DNA from: Paramarasmius palmivorus
Lineage: Eukaryota > Basidiomycota > Agaricomycetes > Agaricales > Marasmiaceae
Direction: 5' to 3'
NCBI GenBank assembly: GCA_037176845.1
Contig: JAYKXP010000031.1
Span: 372,001 to 436,000 of the forward strand
DNA: 64,000 nucleotides
Part shown: one piece after another, positions 1-9,805 of the stretch
How positions within the stretch are numbered: the stretch's first letter is position 1
How the letters are laid out: every line of letters starts with the position of its first letter
Position numbers and translations under genes: made by a program
The notes under the pieces: generated by a model
What the model was told of the DNA's origin: nothing
The model's database searches: none
The model's input: the letters and a program-made list of their open reading frames with translations, nothing else

Positions 1-1023
1 GAATGATGAGTTGAGGTGAAATGGCCTAGATTCCCGAATGCTTGGATGAACGAATGAACGCAGTAAAAGGTGCGTGGTTACTTACGCAAAAGTCACCCCA
101 AACCTGAACGAAAGCGATGGAGGTACTGCTATGCTGCGCATAGGTAATGACGTAGAGTATACCGAGGACCGTGAACGGTGCGGCAGACTCTATCATTATC
201 GCGACGATACTTGTGTACATTGTCGCGTGCTCTGGGCCGAGGAGCGTCCTCATTTGGTTCCGAACTGCCAGGAGGCGTGCACATATAAGTAGCGTTACGA
301 TAATGTTAACGCTCAGCGTGAGTGCCACATATGGCACACCAAAGTCCACGGCATTGCCTCTGAAGAAGTTTGCACCGGGCAGGGCACTCTCGTAGATGAG
401 GAGAATCGACATGGCTGTATAGGTTTGACGTCAGCGAGAGGATGCGTAGGCTGTGATGAATACTGGAGATAGCGTACAGAAAGCCCCGAAGAAGAGGAGA
501 ATAGGGAATGCAACCACTTTCCATGAGGAGGCCCATATCACGTAGCTGCGGTAGATCTAAGAGCGTTAAAGGGTTAGGATCAGCCAGCGGGGAATGTGTG
601 GAAACTGGGCCCACCAGAAGTGCGTCCGATAGGAAATTCATAGCAACCCCCGCAGTAGTGCCAAGGGTGTTCACTGGGTCAGAAATATGTTCTTCAATGT
701 AAATGGCAGGTCCGCCTTCCACTTCTCGGTGATCGATCCATGCAAACTGGCCGAACACAGCATTGCACGAAAGCGCTATGGTCCACAACAGCAATAAAAC
801 TATGCTATAGCCGATGTAAAACTTTGACGCCGATTTAGCTCCATATTGTGGGCGAGACAGGAAATGGCATGTAAGAGCAAAAATGACGAGGTAAATACCT
901 GGGAACTCATTTAGCTTGTCAGTATTCAATCATGCTCGTATGCACAGACATACCATATAGTATCCCCGTAAACTGGCCTCCGATGTAAAACGAGCGCTCA
1001 AACGTGAGGTCAATGCTGCTCAT
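1..1023 (-). CDS. Seven-helix-like integral membrane protein, 3' end outside window
   Basis: Exons on the minus strand are 954-1023, 615-898, 478-556 and 86-414. A GT donor at 84-85 then leads into an intron that leaves the window, so the C-terminus is missing. Phases agree at every join and the introns are 55-63 nt. The start gives MSSIDLTFERSFYIGGQF, followed by several hydrophobic helices; motifs such as SDALLIYRSYVIW and a helix ending ITYAQ can be read. The order (short N-terminus, paired helices, a charged YRSYVIW-like loop) resembles a large family of uncharacterised seven-helix proteins in mushrooms. No ligand or function is known to me. Whether it belongs to the neighbouring peptide locus cannot be judged; nothing in its sequence says so. 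Confidence 0.7.
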
Positions 1024-1424
1024 CCCTGTGGGGGCGTTGTCGTGTGGTAGGGGTCAGGAAGAAAGAGGGGACATCGTCCCCACGTCAAGGTCCAACTTTC
1101 TACAAGGAGAGCGCTCGGATTTCGCCAGCTTTCCATCACACTCCTATAGTAAGAAGCAAGCGAAATCAGTAAAAGAACTGTTCGGCTTCAAGACGGCGTG
1201 GGCCAGAAGAGACGGAATCTGTGATATGAGCCATTCAGCATGCATCATTGAGGTTGATCAACTGTCAATCCCGAGGAACAATCCCTGGGCGAAGGTCACT
1301 CCACCTCTAACAAGTATCGAATTCCCATTGGCCCTTTCTTGAACTCTTGAGTTTCTCCAAGTTCCGCAATTGAGAGGTACAAAAGGCACGGTTTGAGAAT
1401 TAGAGTGTCCCACACTAATCCGCG
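1024..1424. other. Intergenic, divergent promoter space
   Basis: About 400 nt between the minus-strand membrane protein and the plus-strand acetyltransferase. An open frame on the plus strand crosses it but overlaps the membrane-protein start and has no recognisable content. I see no convincing TATA box or repeat. Confidence 0.5.
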
Positions 1425-2522
1425 ATGTCTACGGAGAGGATCATTAAACTGGACAAGGATGCGCCTAGTATGAAGTCATCCCCCTCTACCTCCCTACTGA
1501 TGCCAGACAGGCTACATGCCTAGTTACTCAGCTCCGGGAGGCCGCCAGCGTGTGCGCAGGTGCGTACGATAAAGGTAACTCGGTCAGGATGCCGCCTCCG
1601 AGACTGGGATGATTATTGTTTTGGTAGACGATCCTGGTCTTCGAAGCCTCATTGGAGGTGATTCAAGCGTAATGGAATCGGTATTCCTGGCCACTATAGG
1701 CGCTGCAAGTATCGGGGGGCATATCTATGCGGCTGTCAACGAGGATGCGAAAATGGTTGGCGTCGCAGTATGGTGGGGGCCGGGAGAGAACCCTTCCCGA
1801 ATTACGTGAGTTCGGGTTTGGGCGCTCAGCGCTGTTCTCCGGCGCTACTCACATACGTATACTACGATCTATCCTCTTCCTCAGCGACGAACACCGGCAG
1901 CAAGGCATCCCCGATGTCCAGGATTTATTGACTCCCGAGACGTTACAGTGGTACAAGGACACCGTGAGCTCCGCATAACTCCAAGCACCGCAAAACTGAT
2001 CAATAAACCTTTTAGTATCAACCTGAATTAGCTTCCTTCACAGACCAATATTTGGGACCAAACGTCAGTCTCAGGCTTTTCAGCTGCTAGAGAGTGTCTT
2101 CAAACATCTAGGTATAGGGCAAGTCCAAAACTTGGTGGCTCAACCTGATTGCTGTGGAACCTAGCTTTCAGAGGCGTGGTATAGGCACGCGTCTTATCAG
2201 AGAAGTACAAGGCAAGGCAAGTTTCAGGTTGTACATAATCTGGTACGATTGACCCTGATCTCATGTCTTCTTAGGCCGGGGACTGTGGGATTGGCCTCTG
2301 CGCTACGAACAGCCTTAATGTATGTTTGACAACACCTTAAACTCACAGGCAATCTCAAGCCTGACGGATCCGTCGTATTGACAGGCGTCAATTTATCAGG
2401 CTATGAAACTCACTATGGTCGGAAAGACCAGCATGGGAGGTCGTTTCGGCGAGTTTCCCGTCTACCTCTTTTCATCGCGCTGCAGTAATCATCCATCGGA
2501 AATCGAGGGGCATTTGTATTAG
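1425..2522 (+). CDS. GNAT-family N-acetyltransferase with apparent frameshift near its start
   Basis: GNAT enzymes transfer an acetyl group from acetyl-CoA to an amine. Exons 1628-1805, 1885-1963, 2016-2063, 2118-2216, 2275-2319 and 2385-2522 join in phase. They give the family landmarks: DDPGLRSLIGGD, GVAVWWGPG, a WWLNLIAVEPSFQRRGIGTRL stretch around 2139-2200 (the Q/R-x-x-G-x-G acetyl-CoA loop), GIGLCATNSLN and a C-terminal FGEFPVYLF. The first coding block ends at 1574 in the frame starting at 1469. The natural start, ATG at 1425 (MSTERIIKLDKDAPS), runs into it one base out of frame near 1467-1469. This is either a lost base or an unseen exon. The intron after 2216 uses a GC donor (AAG|GCAAGT). 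The stop codon overlaps that of the UstYa-like gene on the other strand. Substrate unknown; tailoring of the nearby peptide is only a possibility. Confidence 0.75.
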
Positions 2523-3457
2523 AGTCTATTACTAGAGTATCGGAGGGGAGCATTCTCTAAATCGTCATCTATGAAAATAGACATGTCTTGCTGGTGGTCC
2601 AAGAAGTGATCCCTAGCCCAGTCTCGGATTCTGTCAAAATTGCGGCATGTGTGAATAACATCACTTCGCTCCTTCGCGGCTTTGGACCTTTCAGACCACT
2701 GCCACACGATGGGCGTAATGTCAGCCGAACACATCAAAGATTGGCGTAGGCTGGATATGCAGTGCCGCATATGAGGGGTGTGAATGCCTTCGGGAGTGAC
2801 GGGATAGTATTCCGGATACATGGCTTTGCGCATCTCATTCTGGAATATTGAGTCAGGGTCAGGGCACGCACATACTGTCAAACGCGTTCTTACCAAGCAA
2901 TGAAGTTGATGAAATACATCGAGCGCTATCATGTACTGTCCGTCTGAGTCTAAGACAGGATACGTCTTGTTGGGAATGAGCGCTGCTTGATCCCGCGGCA
3001 CTTGGTTGTAGGCATCTAGATATTCTTGATGAGAATGTTGTGTTACAAAGAGACAGTTTGATACGTACACTCGTACAAACTGAGCCATGCAGCGTCAACC
3101 TCCTTAGAAGGCTCCCGGTCATAGATAGGAATATCTGATCCGAACGCGCTATGGAACTTCACGATCGTATATTCGACGGCTTCCTGCGCAGGAGCTGGAA
3201 TAATAATGGGCAGAAGTTAGCGATATATCGTTAAGACAGTAGAAACGCGCACAGTACAGGGCCAGAGATGTCCGAGGGTGTCCGGTATAGATATCCGAAC
3301 GCGACACTAGCCATGCTATAGCCGATACGCCGTTCATAAGAAGAGAAACTATGAGAACGAGTAGCAAGGAACGAGAAAAACGCGTCGGCTGTGGCGAGAC
3401 GAGCTCATCTCCCTTCTCCTGTGGTAGGGGAGTGTATGCAACATCGGTACTTCGCAT
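2519..3457 (-). CDS. UstYa-like (DUF3328) protein, putative peptide macrocyclase/oxidase
   Basis: Exons 3253-3457, 3069-3194, 2894-3015 and 2519-2839 join in phase to 257 residues, a usual length for the family. The N-terminus is polar with a TP-rich stretch, then one hydrophobic segment (about residues 30-51), so a single-pass membrane protein is likely. The family hallmark, two H-x-x-H-C motifs, is present: HQLHC near residue 147 and HMRHC near residue 176, separated by a YPEYYP stretch. In ascomycete dikaritin pathways, UstYa/UstYb homologues carry out oxidative cyclisation of a Kex2-released core peptide; homologues also act on some non-ribosomal peptides. Here a repeat-bearing, Kex2-type precursor lies 1.8 kb away, so a role in maturing that peptide is the natural inference. 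Assignment to the family is firm; the reaction is inferred. Confidence 0.85.
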
Positions 3458-5235
3458 CTTGGAAAGAGTATCAGTGGGATGTTCAAGGGCCGCTGGCTAG
3501 CTCTCTTCATATAATGTAAAAGTTGATGATAGTTCAAACCGGGCCTGACGGCGAGACAAACACGAGTTCATGTCATCAATCAACTAGGTTCCTTGGGTAG
3601 ATCTGCCTGGGGTATAGCCTTGTCAGTGTTGCTTGAACGTACGTGGACGGGTCTTCAGGAGCGCTCTGGAATACCTCAAAAGGAAGTCGTATAATAGTGC
3701 CGAGATTCAATCCGGAACGACCTGAACGTTCAAGCGAGTAATGTTGAGCCGTTGACCGAGGACTGCCCAGTGTAACTGAGCTTGCTTGGGACATGGAATT
3801 GCTGTGTCTTGACAACCAGACAGTCGTATCAAATATCACGAGAGTGACGGCTGAGGGGAGAGGTTGCCTCGGTCCCGTAGAATCGGCCATAGAATGAAGG
3901 TGCAGTATGTTGAGTTCAGACCGCGTTTTGCATCGCCGTTTCCGAAATAACCTTTGTATTTCTGTCAAAGACTGCTGTAAGTAATACAGGTCAGAATCTG
4001 ATTTCTTTTAACCAGTATAGTTTAGGGCATACCAGCACCCCATCCTGCCAGCGAATTCAATTTCCACGAATGGTACCGGATCCGAGAGCTTTCTCCGATA
4101 CGTCCCTCGCATCCAGAGAAAAATCTCGACTGTGCAGCCCTAGATGATAGATGTCTAGTAGTCGTCCACCTAGGCAGAAATTAACAAAAAATCTTGCAGG
4201 AATCTTGAGTTTGGTGGTGGTCTGATAGAAAGATATGACGTGAGAATTTTCTTCTGCAGCCCTTAAACGTAAGCCTCTTGCAACTTGTCTTCTTCCCCAA
4301 CACCGCGCACAGACTTCGAATGCTTCCGGTACCTCAGCTGAGGCTTCATTCATGCATCTGGGCCGGCCTCCAAACTGTGAGATCTTGACAAGGACCCTCA
4401 CTTCGGCAGCAGTAGCACTTGGAGTTCCCGCCGTGAACAGGCAACGGCAGTGTTACGGTAGTGCCTGTCTCTCCAAGAGCAAGAGCTCCTTCAAACGAGG
4501 ATCACTCTGAGCAAAATCGCCACCTATATGGATCGCTCTTTGACGTTGAATGAACAGCGCGCCGTCTGCCACATCTAGGGACAGTATCCAACATCATCAA
4601 GTCGGTATTCCACCCTTTCCGATTCGAGTTAAGCCAAGCAAGGCGTGTACCGCTCCTTCTTTTGAAAATTTTCAATACTTCTCTCAAGCTTCCCGTGGTA
4701 AACGAACCCGCATCATGACTGTCGACTTCCCGCCAGCCGTTCAAGGAAGTTGACGCTGACTATCATACGATCTATCCCGTCAACTGTAAACGTTGACCCG
4801 TGGCTGTTGCATGTCTAATTTCCGATAACTCCTACGGACAGACGCTTTTTGGTAACTTTTTTCCGGAAACTGAATTAAATCTTGGAGCCCCCTCCCCTCG
4901 ACTCCCCCCTAGGGTCAGATGGGTGCCTTTCATGGTGTGTGTGCATCAATCGCAGTCAAACTGTGTGTGTACTGGAGCTCTCCTTCATCAACATCTACTC
5001 TGCTAATACCAAAGCCAGTTGGAGTATCTTTGGAGTTTCTTGGCACGGTATGACAACTTCGCTCATAAGAACATCTGGTCTCAATATATAGAACTGGAAA
5101 TTTAATTCGTTGGTATAGACAACATACGTGCCAATTTTCAGCTCGAGAAAGGTATTTAAGCTGGGGGTGTATCTCTGGAACCCTCAACAAACAGTCACTC
5201 CCAGGTTTCCTCGAGCCGTTCAAATATTCTCTGAA
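3458..5235. other. Unresolved stretch between UstYa-like gene and precursor
   Basis: No gene model could be closed here. On the minus strand a 130-codon frame (3576-3968) has a hydrophobic patch (AVTLVIFDTTVWL). Short open pieces at about 4430-4580 can be spliced on paper, including one ending LRYRKHSKSVRGVGEEDK near 4265. None shows a known domain, and no H-x-x-H-C motif was found on either strand. It may hold a decayed or fast-evolving gene, or only promoter sequence. Confidence 0.3.
5153..5160 (+). promoter_or_regulatory. TATA-like box of the precursor gene
   Basis: TATTTAAG lies 76 nt upstream of the precursor ATG at 5236, a spacing that would give a short 5' leader. Position and sequence fit a core promoter; no experimental support. 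Confidence 0.4.
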
Positions 5236-6507
5236 ATGCTCTTCTCTCTCGTCTTCATTGCCTTGGCTTGCGGCCGCAATAGCGTGCTCGCCTTACCTGT
5301 CGCTGGAGGTAAGTACCCCCGACCGACGCCGCATTCTAATGCTCATTAGCCTCCACAGAGACATCTTTAGCATCTCGACAAGATACTGTCGACCCCAACC
5401 CAATCTTTGCGAGTCATGCATGGGAAAATAGGTATGTATCTTGGGGAAATCCTGATATGTGCGTCATGTTTGACGACTCATTCTACGACGTACAGGAAAA
5501 GACAGACGGGTATGTTGCTCCAACGTTGTTGATGACATCGATCATCGACTCAATAATCATTCAAACTATCGGTGATACATTAGAGGAAACAAAGTGAGCT
5601 TTCATTATTTCCGTCATCTTGTGGCGGCCCATTGATATATCGCATATGTATAGCAAAAAGGGATTGAGTAAGTGTCACCCTCGGCCAACTGAACACCATA
5701 TCGACTCAACTGAATACAGGCGAACTCATATTTGCGAAAGTTGCTTGGGAGGACGATTCGTTAGTCATCTTCTTCGATTTTTTGCTGAAGTCTCATAGAC
5801 TTCCCCCTTTAGAAAACGCAAACGTGACGAGACTGTCGACGAGGCAGGGTTAGTCTCTTTCTCCCTTGGTCTCGACCCTTTACTGACATGGAAGGCTTCT
5901 TGATCACTAGCAAGACCTTGGGTACGTTCCATGCTTGCTTTCCCGTACTCAACTCGGAGTCTTACGACCGTACAGGTGAACGTATATTTGCAAAGGTTGC
6001 CTGGGAAGGAGACGCGTAAGATACCGATTCAAAATTCTAGCTACTACTAGGGCAAGCATTGATCTCGTTGGTTATAGACGAAGGCGTGCAGATATCTTTG
6101 CCAAGACAGCCTGGGAGGATGCGTAAGTACTAAAACGACTCTTCATGCCTCGTCCTTACTCTGTATACGAAGACGCAAACGCCGGGACATTTTTGCAGAA
6201 ACTGCCTGGGAGGATGTGTAAGTTATAGCGGCAACTTCGCATCTCTTACGAGACTAATTCTTCTTTTATTTATTTGCAGTGAGCGCAAACGCAGGGACAT
6301 CTTTGCAGAGACAGCTTGGGAGGACGCGTGAGCTATTTCCGATGACTGTTTAGCTGATAAGATTGACTGTTGATTTCTCTGTAGCCGTAAACGAGATGAC
6401 AGCGGCGGTAAGTGAAAATTTTGTGAAACGACCCTCAAACAAATACTGATGGTCCTGCCAAAGGTGATCCAATCTTTGCAGTCACTGCCTGGGACGTAGA
6501 AAAATAG
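5236..6507 (+). CDS. Secreted repeat precursor peptide (candidate Kex2-processed RiPP precursor)
   Basis: Fourteen exons: 5236-5308, 5359-5431, 5496-5509, 5584-5593, 5654-5667, 5720-5759, 5813-5848, 5911-5921, 5976-6015, 6078-6122, 6173-6217, 6280-6327, 6385-6407, 6464-6507. All join in phase (516 nt, 171 residues), with GT donors and AG acceptors. Residues 1-19 are a hydrophobic signal peptide (MLFSLVFIALACG...). The motif I-F-A-x-x-A-W starts at residues 40, 65, 94, 110, 125, 141 and 161; W is followed by E six times and by D in the last copy. Copies are mostly set off by basic Kex2-type sites (RKR, KK, KRKR, RRR, RKRR, RKRR, RKR). Cleavage would release short acidic peptides such as DIFAETAWEDA. 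Secretory leader, dibasic sites and repeated core are the design of dikaritin precursors, and a UstYa-like gene lies nearby. Cores contain Phe and Trp but no Tyr. The product is unknown to me. Coding is very likely; RiPP fate is inferred. Confidence 0.88.
5399..6498 (+). repeat. Seven imperfect core repeats in separate exons
   Basis: The encoded motif I-F-A-[S/K/E/V]-[H/V/T]-A-W-[E/D] occurs once in each of exons 2, 6, 9, 10, 11, 12 and 14. Exons 10, 11 and 12 are 45, 45 and 48 nt, all multiples of three and all flanked by introns interrupting codons at the same phase. They can therefore be duplicated or lost without breaking the frame. Copies 5 and 6 encode the same DIFAETAWED peptide with different codons. 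Confidence 0.85.
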
Positions 6508-6681
6508 ATTTCTTCTGGGATACAAGGGAATGGACAAGCTCCTGGGCTAATATATGACATACTTGTAGTCAAACAACTAATTAGAATGCTGTGGCTATCT
6601 TTCTCCAAAGCGTCCATAAAATGTCCGTTTCTGTATTGTGACAAACAAACCAAGTCCTAATAATATAATGCAGTACCTTCT

Positions 6682-7707
6682 CTACTCGTTCGGATTTGTC
6701 TTCCCAGCCTGTCCCAGAAATCAGCGAAGTAGAGAACGGGTAAGGAATAGCTTACCTGATGGTCGCCTCCCCGATCGCGACCTTCTCCACATCCGCATAG
6801 TATCTCGTGCCACCACCGCACCTCCTTCTCTTCTTGTACTGCTTCCCCTTCAGGGTATAAGGTAGGAGCAGGTGTGCTGTGCGGCGGTTCGTCGATCGGG
6901 GGTGGGGTACGTGGAGGCGGTAGACCTAAAGGTTGTGGTGGAGGGGCTTTACCCGTAAAGGAGGAAGTAGCTTGCAATGTCGGTCGCTCCGAGGTAGATC
7001 CACTAGAGTTTTGGGATACAGGTGGAGGTTCTGTAGTTGGACTCATCACAGCGGCAGACTGATGAGAGTCGGCGAATGGGGATAGTAAAGGTTCAGGAGG
7101 ATTCGCAAAAGGGTTTCTCGGGTCGTTTTCAGTAATCGTTTCTGGTGTAGCTGGACTTGGTGGTGTGATAGTCGTACTCTGCCGAGGTGAGAGACCCGGG
7201 GACTGCACCATATTGTCCAAGGGTAAATGGTCCACAGAGTCCTGGGATTGTAATGCAGTATGGTTTCCACCAAGAGCGCGATGTCGGGATTGGCTGGGAC
7301 CTCTCCAGAGTAAGCTTGCTCGTCTACCAACCTCGGAGGCAATAGAAGAGGTATTTGAGGTGCTGGTAAATGATTCACGAGCAGCTTTTCGCCGTAAGCG
7401 TTCTGTGACCTCCCACTGACGGAGATTCTGAAAAGGCACATTGCAGCGTGAGGCCCGTTTCTCGCTGTATTTTTGCATAACTCACCTCTTCTATTCTGCG
7501 AGTCTCTGCCGTCTCATCATTTCCTGGCGGGTACGCAGGCGATTCTGCCGTATCCTGGTCATCATCTGAAAATGCTTCCCTCTGCTTTCCCTTGCTCGCA
7601 GCAGACAGTCGCCTTGGTTCATCATCATCATCATCATAGTGGTCGGCAACGTCTCTGTCTTCAACTGGTGGGTGACGGTCTGTAGGGGACATGGACTTGG
7701 AGGACAT
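6682..7707 (-). CDS. Hypothetical Pro/Ser-rich protein with conserved Trp-Cys tail
   Basis: Exons 7486-7707, 6756-7427 and 6682-6708 join in phase to 306 residues. The N-terminus is acidic (a run of Asp near residue 25), the middle is low-complexity Pro/Ser/Thr, and the end is ordered: EVRWWHEILCGCGEGRDRGG, then AGKTNPNE encoded by a 9-codon last exon. I recognise this WWH...CGC...RGGD ending from uncharacterised mushroom proteins. The two close Cys in CGC could be a lipidation or metal site, but that is speculation. No signal peptide or membrane segment. It is transcribed towards the precursor gene, with 174 nt between the stops. Confidence 0.8.
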
Positions 7708-7967
7708 TGTTTGGCGTCGACGACGTCAGGGCCAAGAGCTGGTTGGAAAACGTGATCTTACATAATATTGGGCGCTAACCACCCTTGGCAACAGCAGTAC
7801 ATGCACACGAAGGAAGCAAGTACTACCATGTCAAATTACCCAAGAAAAGCATCTTGCCAAGGTAAGTTCAGAGTTGAGATACACTATGTACAAGATGGAA
7901 TGCCGCTTGAGGGCCTGCATTCTTCCAGCGCTCAAGGGTAAAGAAGCCGCGGCTGACGGTCCGAGCT

Positions 7968-9289
7968 TCATAGCTTCGAATTTCCTCGATTTACCATGGG
8001 AGTATGCGACTCATCAGAATTATTTCCGTCACGGAAAGGATTGTTTGCGCCACTAGGTAACGAAAGAATCGAAGCACGAGCGGCTTCTCGCATTTGATTC
8101 AAGTTTTGATGCAATGCATTCTGACAGGCACAGTTGGAGCAACTACCATTGAAGAAGAACAAATATTGAACTCACCTGTTCGCGCCAATACTGCACCCGT
8201 TTTTCGCGGTCTATGTCGCGCTGTCTCCTATGAACCAGGAACAGAATGAGCAGGGTCCCGAAGATAGCTTGTTAGGTGATTAGACTGGTCGGTACTTCGG
8301 TCCTGCACATATTCAATTAGACACATACCTGTGGCAATCCCAAAAGCTACGACCACGTAAACCCGTACTCTCAGATGGAAAGACGCGCCGGATTCTTTTC
8401 CGCAGAAACCGCTATTGAGGCAGTTCATTGAGTGGCATCTGCTTGGGGAATCAGCAACAATGATTATATCAGATGCTAACGGAAGGTACCTACTCTTTGT
8501 CGGCCTCGCAGCGATCACCGTCGTTCTTGTTCTTCAGGCATTTCTTCTTCTGAGAGTCGCAATAAAGACCACGTCTGCAGTTGCCCCTGTGGGGTGGTGT
8601 TATTCGTCGCGAAAACGTTTGCTATTTTGAGCATACCTTGACACAATGTCAATAAACTCCTCCCCGCTCGCAGTGTATGCAATATATGCCGTGTTCTCCA
8701 CAACACAGTCCTCATCAAGGGTGACATTTGCCCATCTGTAATGGCTGATTCAGCACTGCCCACAAGAGAGTTCGTGTTGGGGATATGTACACGCATATAT
8801 TGTTCAGGCAAACCGAACCATTAACGTTCAACCCCCTGTTGCTATGATCGGCCAGCTCTTTGAAGTTCGGAGGTCCCTGGCACTGGTCTAAATTCTAACT
8901 GTCAGCGGAGCGTCGCCCGTCGGAGATATAATAGGACGCTCACCATCTCGATTCAACTGGCAAGAACTGCCGACAGCTAATATGGGCTGACATGAATCCA
9001 TCTCGTCTGGGCAAAACTGTCCCCGAGGACATTTTGGAGGAATGGTCTGCGAATCCTGGGAATATCCGAACGGAAAATCGTCGACCCTACAGCCTCGATA
9101 GGCGCAAGTGGAATTGGCAGCACAATAAGTCTGCAGGTCACAGTCAGAGTAGAACTGGTAGGTCCCGACTTGTAGACGATTGTTCGACTGGCTACATGAT
9201 TCTCCGAACGTGGCGTTGCCTGTGTAAACCTGTCGAGTCCAGATAAGAAGTAAAAGGGCGGTGGGTCGTATCATCGTTGAAGGGAACAA
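7968..9289 (-). CDS. Cys-rich secreted ectodomain with one membrane helix
   Basis: Seven exons (8944-9289, 8791-8887, 8637-8735, 8494-8586, 8329-8441, 8176-8267, 7968-8120) join in phase to 330 residues. A signal peptide (TALLLLIWTRQVYTG) leads into a Cys-rich ectodomain with many paired Cys (YCAANSTCAYRGC, CPRGQFCPDEMDSC, CRRGLYCDSQKKKC, CHSMNCLNSGFC). A single helix at about residues 245-265 (VVVAFGIATAIFGTLLILFL) follows, then a basic cytoplasmic tail with RRQRDIDREKR. The Cys spacing recalls Dickkopf/prokineticin-like small domains, but this is a loose resemblance. A cell-surface or wall-associated role fits; function unknown. Confidence 0.8.
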
Positions 9290-9805
9290 GAGAGAAGAGA
9301 AGCAGCATCGTTTCCTTGCAACGAGGCAAGACTTTATATACCTAAACTGACGGGCGAAGTTACATGGTTTAGCACCTGAGAGCTAAAGAGGACCACAATG
9401 ATACGTACAAGCCTCTGCTCAGTTCGGATCCTGTCAAATTAGCATTTTTCTCGTTCGGGTTGAGTTTCAAGCTGTGGAGACACTCCGAACACTCCTTCCT
9501 GCAAGTTATGTTATCTTTTCCGCACTTAGATGACTCCCAGAATGTTTGGAAGGCAATAATGTGTGGTCCAAAGTCAAGGAATCCGGAAAGTGGTGGTCAT
9601 GATGCAAAGAGTTGACGCTCGGATAATTCTTCTTCCGACGCTTTCCGTCACAATTTTTGTCACGCCTTTTTTTTTGCTCTTTTCTCAGCTTTTTCTCTCT
9701 CCACGATCTGCACCACGTCTGCCCCGCGCGGACAGTAATCGGGTATATCTTCAGTACGGTATTCATCGACTCGAGTTTTCTCATTATCGTTTTAGGCGAT
9801 CGCGA
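9290..9805. other. Divergent intergenic region
   Basis: Between the Cys-rich membrane protein and the first F-box gene. An in-frame upstream ATG at 9563 extends the F-box frame but encodes a hydrophobic stretch not found in the paralogues, so it is treated as 5' leader. A T-rich tract lies around 9665-9700. Nothing else seen. Confidence 0.5.

Noticed and set aside
3576..3968. 130-codon minus-strand frame as a second UstYa-like gene
   Set aside because: No H-x-x-H-C motif and no convincing upstream exon.
7473..7685. Small plus-strand frame with a His run
   Set aside because: Antisense of the Asp run in the 6682-7707 protein.
9563..9805. N-terminal extension of F-box paralogue 1
   Set aside because: Open in frame but hydrophobic, T-rich and not shared by any paralogue; ATG 9806 fits them.
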